Shown one piece after another: positions 23,354 to 30,431 of a stretch of DNA of 64,000 nucleotides (within the stretch, counting starts at the first letter, position 1; every line of letters starts with the position of its first letter). The notes under the pieces are model-generated. The model ran no database searches. It was not told where the DNA came from and saw nothing but the letters and a program-made list of their open reading frames with translations. The position numbers and the translations under genes are program-made. The DNA comes from Halomarinibacterium sp034670265 (GTDB lineage: Bacteria > Bacteroidota > Bacteroidia > Flavobacteriales > Flavobacteriaceae), in contig JAXMNU010000001.1 of the NCBI GenBank assembly GCA_034670265.1, forward strand, positions 558,001 through 622,000. Reading direction: 5' to 3'.

Positions 23354-26191
23354 TTAATGATTTTTTAAAACCTCCAAAGCTCTATTTCTAACTTTATCAT
23401 TAGTGTCTTTTGAAATTATTTCTAAAAGTGGGATAAACTTAGAATCCTCTGTTTGCTCTATTAAATAAAGTACGGCTAGTTTTAGCTTCACATCTTTTCG
23501 TTGAAATAATAACTGATAACATTCAATTTCACTATAGACTTTTAAATTGAGTTTTTTGATTTTCTCTTCAGATATGTCTTGCGTTAAAAAGGATTCAGCC
23601 ACCGGTATGAGTTCTCGTTTTAATTGAGCATTCAAAATATTATCTAAAAATTCAATTGCATGAATCCTTTGCTCCTCTTCACCATGGATAATATTATTTA
23701 AAATGGGGTCGATGTCTTCTGGGGGGTATTTTATTCCTAATAAGCTAAAAATCCTTTGCAATTGTCTGTCTAGTCGTTGTTCAAGCAATAACATTAATGC
23801 ATTGCGGGCTTCTATTATATTTGGGTTTACTGCCGAAGCTCTTTTATGCTGAAGTACAATTTGAGAGTGTATTACAGAAAGTGTATTTTGATATAAATGA
23901 CACTCATCCAATACCCTGTTTACAATAAACCTGTCGTTTATTTCGAGATTATTGTTTGTCCATTTAAGCCTTTTTATCGCCTCAATAGCTTCCATTTTTA
24001 TATGGTGTTCGGTACCATCAGTAAGTCCAATTAACACATTAATGGCTTTTTGTGAACCAAATTTTTCAATAACAAGTAACGCTTGAGAAGCTTCGTCTAA
24101 GTCAATTCTTTCATTTTTAATTTCAGAATAAAGTCTAGATATAATTGGATCTCCATAATTAAACAGTCCCTCAATAGCGGCTTGGCGTGTCTCTTTACTT
24201 GGCAGGTGTTTAATTAACACCTCAATAAACTCTGGTGCTAATGATTTTCCAGCGTTAAGTATAGCTGAATTTTTAATAATACTTTCTGAAGCTTCAGTTT
24301 GACTTAACAAATAAGGATAAAAAGCTTCCAATCTTGCATTTCCAATAGTCTCAGTTATGGCAATTATTTTATTTTCTTTTTCTGAAGGTGTTTTTAAATG
24401 AACAACCGTGTCGATGGCCTGTTGTACCCTAGAGGAAAGTTGATAGACATCTTGCAATTTTGGCTTGTTTCTAAGCTCAATGGATAAACTTATGAGAGCT
24501 GCATTAGAAATGGTGATGTCTTCACTGTTAAGATATTTATCGAATAGGTCAAGTGTATTTCCAGTATAAAATTTAGTCAAATAGCGAAAAGCAGCCGTGG
24601 TTACTTCCTGATTACTATCCTTAATAAGGAGTTCCATTTCGTTACTTAAATTTTCGGTTTTCAGAAAATATAAATTCTCAATGGCTAAAACCCTCACTTT
24701 GGGTGAAACATGAAGTAATAATTTTTTAATCGACTTAAAAAAACGTTCGTCTTTAACGGGTAATGCTCTTTGCAGCATATGTAACACTTGAGATTCGTTA
24801 CCGTTTTCAAGCACTCTATTTACCGTTTCTACAATGGAAGTTATAGGGATCTCTTTTTTTGGAGCTTTTTCCTTTTTATCTACAGAAACTTCTAGTAATT
24901 TCTTAAAAACAAAGAGGTATTCTTTCCGTAAATAATAGATAAAAACCAACCATACTACAATTAGAACTGAAATAATTAAACTAATATAGGTTGAAGAAAT
25001 ATCCAATCCATTTATAAAGAATATCAAAATAAAACCTGCCAATCCTGTAGCCACACTATCGATGACAACATCGGTAAATGTTTTCGTTTTTTTCTTTATT
25101 TCTATTGGGATTGGAATGGATAAGAGCTCTGTAGCAGCTTTGTTTACAGATTGTTTTAAGCTTCCATCTATCAATTTTATAAAAACAATTACCCAAAGTT
25201 CTGGAATAAATAATAATAGAATTGAGCCTAATAAAATACCTGAAGGAAGCCAAAGTAGAGATTTACCCACTCCAAATGTTCCCACCACTCGCTTTGTTAA
25301 AAAGAGTTGAATGAGTAATGAAATAACACTTAGTGTAGAAAACCAAAAACCAAAAAAAGCAGCGAGTTCGTCTGGGTCTTCAAAAAATAGTGACGCATAA
25401 TCACTATATTGGTAATCCACCAATTTGGCTACCAGAACACTTATACCAACAACAATAGCTATAAGTGAAAGCAGTTTCGATTTTTTTATAAGTTTAAAAG
25501 GAGAATTCTCTTTAGGGTCTTTACGTTTCGAAACTTGAAATTCATTGAGTTCCTCGACTTCATTTTTCCAAATATACCTTGTAATAGGTAAACAGAAAGC
25601 TAGTAACAATGGTGCTACAAATAATAAACTCTCTGCAGCTATAACATTGGTTAAAAGTGAGGTGAGATACCCTCCAAAAATTCCTCCGGCAATAGCACCT
25701 GCACCAATAAATCCAAACACTCTTTTTGCTTCACGAACATTGTAAACCAAATTGGCTAAAATCCAAAATTGGGAAGCCGTTAATAACCCAAAAATAGCAA
25801 CCCATACATAGGGAATATATAGAACAAAACCTTTTGCAATATTAAAATGAAATAAAAACCCAAAAATTAATAAACTCAGTATCGAGCATATCAATGTCAT
25901 GTCTATCACTTTATTTAGTGAATAAACCTCCAAAGCTTTATTATAGAAATAAGAGCCCAATAACGCCAGAATTGCTGTTAAAACATAACCTAGTGGTAAT
26001 GCATCGGCACTTAATTCTGAAAGAAAAAGTGAATTAATGGTAGGTTTTACTATTAAAAGAGTGGTTATGAGTAAAAAAATATTAAGCTGAAGTAGCAGCG
26101 TTTTATTTAACTCGTGCTCTTTTAAATCAAAGACTTTTAGGAGATATGATTTTACAGTTTCTATGACTTTGATTCCTTTTAAATTTCCCAT
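23354..26191 (-). CDS. nucleotide-transporter-like membrane protein with HEAT repeats
   Basis: A 945-residue protein. Residues about 25-430 form some twelve membrane helices resembling the NTP/NDP exchange (ATP:ADP antiporter) family: LLIVKPTINSLFLSELS, then a glycine-rich GFIGAGAIAGGIFGGYLTSLL. Residues about 450-945 are helical repeats of the HEAT type (for example PKVRVLAIENL, EVTTAAFRYLTKF, KVRNRALEVLKNH). Obligate parasites use the transporter family to steal host ATP; free-living Bacteroidota have the HEAT-fused version with unknown substrate. It stands alone; no clear promoter operator was seen. Confidence 0.75.
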   Translation of the reverse strand: MGNLKGIKVIETVKSYLLKVFDLKEHELNKTLLLQLNIFLLITTLLIVKPTINSLFLSELSADALPLGYVLTAILALLGSYFYNKALEVYSLNKVIDMTLICSILSLLIFGFLFHFNIAKGFVLYIPYVWVAIFGLLTASQFWILANLVYNVREAKRVFGFIGAGAIAGGIFGGYLTSLLTNVIAAESLLFVAPLLLAFCLPITRYIWKNEVEELNEFQVSKRKDPKENSPFKLIKKSKLLSLIAIVVGISVLVAKLVDYQYSDYASLFFEDPDELAAFFGFWFSTLSVISLLIQLFLTKRVVGTFGVGKSLLWLPSGILLGSILLLFIPELWVIVFIKLIDGSLKQSVNKAATELLSIPIPIEIKKKTKTFTDVVIDSVATGLAGFILIFFINGLDISSTYISLIISVLIVVWLVFIYYLRKEYLFVFKKLLEVSVDKKEKAPKKEIPITSIVETVNRVLENGNESQVLHMLQRALPVKDERFFKSIKKLLLHVSPKVRVLAIENLYFLKTENLSNEMELLIKDSNQEVTTAAFRYLTKFYTGNTLDLFDKYLNSEDITISNAALISLSIELRNKPKLQDVYQLSSRVQQAIDTVVHLKTPSEKENKIIAITETIGNARLEAFYPYLLSQTEASESIIKNSAILNAGKSLAPEFIEVLIKHLPSKETRQAAIEGLFNYGDPIISRLYSEIKNERIDLDEASQALLVIEKFGSQKAINVLIGLTDGTEHHIKMEAIEAIKRLKWTNNNLEINDRFIVNRVLDECHLYQNTLSVIHSQIVLQHKRASAVNPNIIEARNALMLLLEQRLDRQLQRIFSLLGIKYPPEDIDPILNNIIHGEEEQRIHAIEFLDNILNAQLKRELIPVAESFLTQDISEEKIKKLNLKVYSEIECYQLLFQRKDVKLKLAVLYLIEQTEDSKFIPLLEIISKDTNDKVRNRALEVLKNH

Positions 26192-26209
26192 CCAAATTAT
26201 AAAATAAAA

Positions 26210-26231
26210 AAGGAGATATTAATATCTCCTT
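26210..26231 (-). terminator. rho-independent terminator of the 26260-27171 hydrolase gene
   Basis: A perfect 22-bp palindrome (AAGGAGATATT and its complement) lies 28 bases past the stop of the minus-strand gene. On that strand it is followed by TTTTTATTTT. Confidence 0.8.
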
Positions 26232-26259
26232 ACTTCTTTTTTTAAGAAACTAGCTGAAA

Positions 26260-27171
26260 TTAATTAGCACTAATATAGTTCCTTTTCTTTAAAATTTTTT
26301 CTACAGGTACAACAAGATTTCTTATAATTTGTTCACCATTTGGGTCGTCTATTAAAGCAACTAAAATATATTTTCTGTTTTCTTCTTTCCCCCAAACCAA
26401 AACAGAATCTGAATGAAATGTTGACCACGATCCAGATTTTCTAAAAAGTCTTGCAGCTGGAGCAATTCGGTCTAAAGTATTAACAAACTTGTGATGCAAC
26501 TCTGGGTTTTCAAAAATATCCAGCATTTGCTTAGAACGTTTTTCATTAACCAATTTGCCATGAGCTAATAAATAATAGTAACGGCATACCTGTGTAACTG
26601 AAGCTGCATGACTTAGGTTTTTTAAGGGCTCTCTATTAGTTTCGCCGCCTTTACCATAGCGTTTTCCAACCCATATACCTCCACCGTATTTCTTACTATA
26701 AAATTCATATTTTGGACTCATCATTACCTCTTCAATCTTTTCGTAGCCAAGTCTATCTATCATTCGAGTTGAAGCTGCATTATCAGACTTACTTATCATA
26801 AGTCTCATGTCTTTTTTTATTTCAGCAGTTTCTTTTAATTCTTTATTTTCAATAGCATCCATTGCAGCAAGCAAAATAGCTATTTTAGGTAAACTAGCTG
26901 CATACATCATGTGGTTTCCATTAATTCTAGCAAACCTGGCTTGATTAGGGTCACTTAAATCAACCACGCCAACCGCCATCTTTTTCTGATTTATTAACCT
27001 TTTCCAGTCTGGATGAGACATAAGTTCTTTCTCAAGCTTGGCTTGTAAATCTTTATCTACCAGTTGTCGTAAGGATTTAACCTCAGAATCGGGCATATTG
27101 ATAGGTAATTCTTGCGACCAAACAAAAGTGGATGTAATAAAAAAGAAGAGAAAGAAAAAACTTGTTTTCAT
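26260..27171 (-). CDS. exported serine hydrolase of the class A beta-lactamase fold
   Basis: A 303-residue protein with a signal peptide (about residues 1-19). Motifs are SLPK in YAASLPKIAIL, SDN in SKSDNAAS and KSG in FRKSGSW, the SxxK/SxN/KTG triad of class A beta-lactamases. I see no clear Glu166 equivalent in an omega loop, so a true beta-lactamase is doubtful; a peptidase or other hydrolase is as likely. It is a distant relative of the hydrolase at 22085-23344. It is single, with its own terminator. Confidence 0.75.
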   Translation of the reverse strand: MKTSFFFLFFFITSTFVWSQELPINMPDSEVKSLRQLVDKDLQAKLEKELMSHPDWKRLINQKKMAVGVVDLSDPNQARFARINGNHMMYAASLPKIAILLAAMDAIENKELKETAEIKKDMRLMISKSDNAASTRMIDRLGYEKIEEVMMSPKYEFYSKKYGGGIWVGKRYGKGGETNREPLKNLSHAASVTQVCRYYYLLAHGKLVNEKRSKQMLDIFENPELHHKFVNTLDRIAPAARLFRKSGSWSTFHSDSVLVWGKEENRKYILVALIDDPNGEQIIRNLVVPVEKILKKRNYISAN

Positions 27172-27350
27172 CTAGTTATCAGTTGTTTATAATCAGGCAA
27201 ATGTAATTCATAGACTCATTCATTTTAGTTAAAATTTTATTTTAATGAAAAATATTTTTTTCATTAAAAACAAGCCTTTTCAGTATATCAACGCTGAAAG
27301 ATTGTTAAAATTATTAAGAGAGTTCTTTAAAAAAACCCTCAATAAAAAAC

Positions 27351-28064
27351 TTAAGCGCTTTTTCTTGACCCTATTCTAATATTCACTATTTCAACTAATA
27401 CTGCAAAAGCCATAGAGAAATAGATATATCCTTTTGGGATATGGAAATCAATTCCTTCGGCAATTAATGCGGTACCAATCATTAATAAAAATGAAAGAGC
27501 CAATACTTTAATGGTTGGGTTTCGGTTTACAAATTCACTTAGGGATTTTGCTACTAACATCATAATAATCATAGCGATCACTACTGCGGCAACCATTACA
27601 CTTATATGGTCTGCCATTCCCACAGCTGTTATTACAGAATCCAAAGAAAAAACTATATCTATAAGAACAATTTGCGTAACTATTCCTTTAAAGGTTACTT
27701 TCTTAACTTTTGGAACTAATTCTTCCTCTTTATGTTCCATTTTTTCATGAATCTCCTTGACACTTTTATAAATTAAAAAAAGTCCACCCAGTATGAGAAT
27801 TATATCCCTTCCAGATATACCCATATCCATCACTGTAAATAAGTCTGCAGTCAAACCCATTATCCACGAAATAGAAAATAACAATCCTATTCTAATTAAA
27901 AGAGCCAGACTTAAACCTACTTGCCGCCCCTTTCGCTGTTGATGCTCTGGAAGCTTATTAGCTAAAATTGAAATGAAAATGAGGTTGTCTATACCTAATA
28001 CAATTTCAAGCGCACAAAGAGTAAAAAAAGCAATCCAAATGTCTGGATTTGATAATAATTCCAT
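27351..28064 (-). CDS. TerC family integral membrane protein
   Basis: A 237-residue protein with seven predicted membrane helices. It has the two TerC signature motifs with acidic residues inside helices: EIVLGIDNLIFIS near the N-terminus and DIVFSLDSVITAVG in the middle. Members act in metal (often manganese) export, including co-translocational metal loading of secreted enzymes; tellurite resistance is only a historical label. It is short, without the CBS or CorC domains some relatives have. Stands alone between two intergenic regions. Confidence 0.9.
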   Translation of the reverse strand: MELLSNPDIWIAFFTLCALEIVLGIDNLIFISILANKLPEHQQRKGRQVGLSLALLIRIGLLFSISWIMGLTADLFTVMDMGISGRDIILILGGLFLIYKSVKEIHEKMEHKEEELVPKVKKVTFKGIVTQIVLIDIVFSLDSVITAVGMADHISVMVAAVVIAMIIMMLVAKSLSEFVNRNPTIKVLALSFLLMIGTALIAEGIDFHIPKGYIYFSMAFAVLVEIVNIRIGSRKSA

Positions 28065-28190
28065 AAAATATTACTAATTATATATTAAGCAAATATATTA
28101 TAATCAAGAGTAAGCAATAGAATTAAAGGCTAATTTATTTTACCCATAATTAGGTGAAAACTACTACAATTTGGTTGTATTTTTTAATGT

Positions 28191-28331
28191 TTGGATCAAG
28201 AGTACCCTATTGAACCTTTATCGCAAATGGTAAGCAAACATCTTAGACGCTACTTTTATATTTTCTTCAAAAAACAGGATTTACAGAATCCCTTTACATC
28301 GCATTTATTGCAAATTAAAGCGATGCTTTAA
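28191..28331 (+). pseudogene. short protein-like open frame, possible gene remnant
   Basis: 46 codons from a TTG, directly after an in-frame stop. The translation has protein-like composition (for example SKHLRRYFYIFFKKQD) and ends at a TAA inside an inverted repeat. No ATG stands at the front and I recognise no family. It could be the C-terminal remnant of a lost gene or chance. Confidence 0.25.
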
Positions 28332-28347
28332 TTATAACTAAAAGCAA

Positions 28348-28388
28348 AAAAGTTTACTAATGAAAATGAATTTTCAACGTAAACTTTT
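28348..28388 (-). terminator. probable terminator of tRNA-Pro
   Basis: A long hairpin on the minus strand, 13 bases past the tRNA 3' end. The outer stem AAAAGTTTAC pairs with GTAAACTTTT, with a second stem GAAAAT/ATTTTC inside, and the distal side ends in a T-run. Confidence 0.65.
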
Positions 28389-28400
28389 CGCTTTAGTTTG

Positions 28401-28475
28401 TCGGGATGACAGGATTTGAACCTGCGACCACACGGCCCCCAGCCGTGTACGCTAACCGGACTGCGCCACATCCCG
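28401..28475 (-). tRNA. tRNA-Pro (anticodon GGG)
   Basis: Read on the minus strand, the gene has a 7-bp acceptor stem (CGGGATG with CATCCCG), a D arm (GCGCAGTCCGGTTAGCG), an anticodon stem CACGG/CCGTG with loop CTGGGGG (anticodon GGG, decoding CCC/CCU), a T arm with TTCGAAT, and discriminator A at 28401. CCA is not encoded. The gene lies 5 bp downstream of a GIY-YIG ORF, and its 5' three-quarters are repeated twice upstream at 302-bp spacing. Confidence 0.97.
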
Positions 28476-28480
28476 AATTG

Positions 28481-28720
28481 TTATTTTATATCATTGAGAT
28501 ACCTTTCAATACCTCTTTTTTTAATTTTTCTCTCAAGCATTCTGGCTTCACTTCTACTTGAAACTTCAAACTTTTTAATTAATTCCCAAGGTATTCCCTT
28601 AGTTGTATATTTATTTCCTCTTTTGTTATGAACTCTAAGCCTTTCATCAACATCTTTTGTCTCTCCACAATAATATCGATTTAATATTTGACTTCGTAAT
28701 ATATATACAAAATGCTTCAT
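28481..28720 (-). CDS. GIY-YIG nuclease domain protein, copy 1
   Basis: A 79-residue single-domain GIY-YIG (URI type) protein. VYI (residues 5-7) and YYCG (16-19) are the two halves of the name motif. Arg27 in DERLRVHN and Glu63 in MLERKIK are the expected catalytic arginine and metal-binding glutamate. No DNA-binding domain is attached. The stop codon lies 5 bp before the 5' end of tRNA-Pro, and a tRNA-like fragment ends 2 bp before its ATG, so ORF and tRNA would share one transcript. Members are common near tRNA and rRNA genes in flavobacteria, with unknown role. Confidence 0.88.
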   Translation of the reverse strand: MKHFVYILRSQILNRYYCGETKDVDERLRVHNKRGNKYTTKGIPWELIKKFEVSSRSEARMLERKIKKRGIERYLNDIK

Positions 28721-28722
28721 TT

Positions 28723-28777
28723 CCTGTGACCATTCCGCCTATAGCGGAATACGCTAACCGGACTGTGCCACATCCCG
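28723..28777 (-). pseudogene. truncated tRNA-Pro-like sequence, copy 1
   Basis: On the minus strand it matches tRNA-Pro from the acceptor 5' strand through the D arm (one substitution, GCGC to GCAC) and TGGTCACAGG (variable loop and 5' T stem). It then runs straight into the GIY-YIG start codon; T loop and 3' acceptor strand are missing. The anticodon arm is a perfect hairpin ATTCCGC-TATAG-GCGGAAT, which in tRNA numbering would give anticodon ATA. It cannot form a mature tRNA. Confidence 0.8.
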
Positions 28778-28782
28778 AATTG

Positions 28783-29022
28783 TTATTTTATATCATTGAG
28801 ATACCTTTCAACACCTCTTTTTTTAATTTTTCTCTCAAGCATTCTGGCTTCACTTCTACTTGAAACTTCAAACTTTTTAATTAGTTCCCAAGGTATTCCC
28901 TTAGTTGTATATTTATTTCCTCTTTTGTTATGAACTCTAAGCCTTTCATCAACATCTTTTGTCTCTTCACAATAATATCGATTTAATATTTGACTTCGTA
29001 ATATATATACAAAATGCTTCAT
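28783..29022 (-). CDS. GIY-YIG nuclease domain protein, copy 2 (probably impaired)
   Basis: A 79-residue near-identical paralogue of the protein at 28481-28720, differing only at Gly19 to Glu and Ile71 to Val. Gly19 is the glycine of the second half-motif (YYCG becomes YYCE), so activity is probably reduced or lost. Same arrangement: a tRNA-like fragment 3 bp upstream of the ATG and another 5 bp downstream of the stop. Confidence 0.8.
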   Translation of the reverse strand: MKHFVYILRSQILNRYYCEETKDVDERLRVHNKRGNKYTTKGIPWELIKKFEVSSRSEARMLERKIKKRGVERYLNDIK

Positions 29023-29024
29023 TT

Positions 29025-29079
29025 CCTGTGACCATTCCGCCTATAGCGGAATACGCTAACCGGACTGCGCCACATCCCG
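29025..29079 (-). pseudogene. truncated tRNA-Pro-like sequence, copy 2
   Basis: Same structure as the fragment at 28723-28777: acceptor 5' strand, D arm (identical to the functional tRNA here), substituted anticodon hairpin, variable loop, first T-stem bases, then the GIY-YIG ORF. Homology to the unit stops at about 29094. Confidence 0.8.
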
Positions 29080-29128
29080 AATTGTTATTTTATAAGTCGT
29101 TTCCTTAAAGATAACTACTGTGGTTTTT

Positions 29129-29189
29129 GACAATTTGAAACCTGCAAGTAGTGCAGTTTATCCTAAGCAAGTCGAAGGACCACATCCCG
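29129..29189 (-). pseudogene. decayed tRNA-Pro remnant with REP-like insert
   Basis: On the minus strand CGGGATGTGG (acceptor and start of D region) is followed by a 33-nt unrelated segment and then TGCAGGTTTCAAATTGTC, which matches the tRNA T arm (CGCAGGTTCGAATCCTGTC) with small changes. The inserted segment carries TCCTTCGACTTGCTTAGGA, an imperfect palindrome of the common 'CTTCGAC..GCTnAGG' REP-like type. CCTTAAA at 29103-29109 and TTTAAGG at 29191-29197 flank the remnant as inverted repeats. Confidence 0.55.
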
Positions 29190-29264
29190 TTTTAAGGATT
29201 GCAAATATATCCTTTTTTATTTTTTTTCAAACAATTTTATTATCTTTTACGGAAAGAATCATCT

Positions 29265-30386
29265 ATGAAAAAACCCGTAATTTTACTAGCCGTTTTAAGC
29301 ATTTTTCTATCGTGCAAAAACACAGAAAACAAGACCGAAATTGCGCTTTCTGTAGTAAATACCCGTCCCTATTCTATTGAGTCTTTTGTTGAAAACCTTA
29401 ACAATCCTTGGGGAATGGCCTGGCTCCCAGATGGAAGTATGCTTATTACTGAAAAAAGTGGTGAAATCATTCACTTTAAAAACGGAACAAAAACACAAAT
29501 AAAAAATGTCCCTGAAGTATATAATTGGGGCCAAGGAGGTTTGTTAGATATTGTGCTTCATCCAAACTATAAAGAAAATGGTTGGATTTATATTACGTAT
29601 AGTTCATCAGAAGGAAACGGAAGAGGTGGAAATACAAAACTCATTCGTGCCAAATTGGAGGGAAACTCATTAACAAATATTGAATCTTTATATAAGGCTG
29701 AGCCAAATTCTACGGCTGGGCAACATTTTGGTTCTCGTATAGCATTTGACAATGAAAATCATGTATACTTTTCTGTTGGGGATCGTGGTGATAGAGATGT
29801 AAATCCTCAAGATAAAACTCGCGATGGTGGTAAAATATACCGCCTTAATGACGACGGAAGTATTCCAAAAGACAATCCATTCATCAATGAAAATAATTCA
29901 AAAAAAGCCATTTATTCGTATGGGCATCGTAACCCACAGGGGTTAGTAAAACATCCTAAAACAGGAGATATTTGGGAACATGAACACGGTCCTAAAGGGG
30001 GGGACGAAATTAATATCATTCAAAAAGGAAAAAACTATGGATGGCCCGTGATTAGTTACGGAGTAAATTATAGTGGTACTAAATTTACTGAAATTACTGA
30101 AAAAGAAGGGATGGAGCAACCCATCCATCATTGGACACCATCCATTGCTCCTTGCGGAATGGACTTTGTTACAGGCAATAAATTTCCAGATTGGAAAGGA
30201 GATTTATTGGTGGGCTCTTTAAAATTTAACTATGTTGAATTAGTAAAATTGAATGGAAACAAGGTAATTGGACGCGAAAAAATAGCCGAAGATATTGGGC
30301 GCGTTCGAAATGTAAAAATGGGTCCCGATGGTTATATTTATATTGCGTTAGAGGGACAAGGAATATCTAGGCTCATCCCAAAATAG
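29265..30386 (+). CDS. PQQ-dependent sugar dehydrogenase-like lipoprotein
   Basis: A 373-residue beta-propeller of the soluble aldose sugar dehydrogenase (YliI/Asd, GSDH) family, predicted to oxidise sugars with PQQ at the cell surface. It has a lipoprotein signal with LSC (Cys15). Family stretches are NPWGMAWLPDGSMLITEK, GQGGLLDI, FSVGDRGDRD, YGHRNPQGL and HEHGPKGGDEINI, which hold PQQ and calcium ligands. The open frame extends upstream to 29199, but the ATG at 29265 gives the signal peptide. No PQQ synthesis genes are in the window. Confidence 0.88.
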   Translation: MKKPVILLAVLSIFLSCKNTENKTEIALSVVNTRPYSIESFVENLNNPWGMAWLPDGSMLITEKSGEIIHFKNGTKTQIKNVPEVYNWGQGGLLDIVLHPNYKENGWIYITYSSSEGNGRGGNTKLIRAKLEGNSLTNIESLYKAEPNSTAGQHFGSRIAFDNENHVYFSVGDRGDRDVNPQDKTRDGGKIYRLNDDGSIPKDNPFINENNSKKAIYSYGHRNPQGLVKHPKTGDIWEHEHGPKGGDEINIIQKGKNYGWPVISYGVNYSGTKFTEITEKEGMEQPIHHWTPSIAPCGMDFVTGNKFPDWKGDLLVGSLKFNYVELVKLNGNKVIGREKIAEDIGRVRNVKMGPDGYIYIALEGQGISRLIPK

Positions 30387-30415
30387 AAAAAGGTCGTTAA
30401 AAAACGACCTTTTTC
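30386..30415. terminator. bidirectional terminator
   Basis: Inverted repeat AAAAAGGTCGTT / AACGACCTTTTT with a 4-base loop. It lies between the convergent sugar dehydrogenase and porin genes; both strands end in a T-run. Confidence 0.85.
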
Positions 30416-30431
30416 ATAAATAGGGCAGCTA

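Larger units (their letters stand above)
28065..28400. other. 336-bp intergenic region between TerC and tRNA-Pro
   Basis: No gene of normal size. It holds a 46-codon open frame from TTG at 28191 to 28331 (see the separate entry), a perfect 9-bp inverted repeat (AATTAAAGC, loop GAT) at 28313-28333, and the probable terminator of tRNA-Pro at 28348-28388. The TerC promoter must lie close to 28080. Confidence 0.6.
28421..29079 (-). repeat. 302-bp tandem units of tRNA-Pro fragment plus GIY-YIG ORF
   Basis: The segment from the T stem of tRNA-Pro (28421) through its 5' end and the following GIY-YIG ORF recurs with an exact offset of 302 bp. tRNA 5' parts end at 28475, 28777 and 29079. Outside the anticodon arm, the two full units differ at only about four positions. 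The anticodon arm of the intact tRNA (17 nt) is replaced base for base by another 17-nt hairpin in the two upstream copies. Confidence 0.9.

Noticed and set aside
26260..27171. Antibiotic-resistance beta-lactamase
   Set aside because: The motif triad is present, but no clear Glu166 equivalent and no resistance context were seen; many exported hydrolases share this fold.
28721..29079. Additional functional tRNAs
   Set aside because: T loop and 3' acceptor strand are missing in both fragments.
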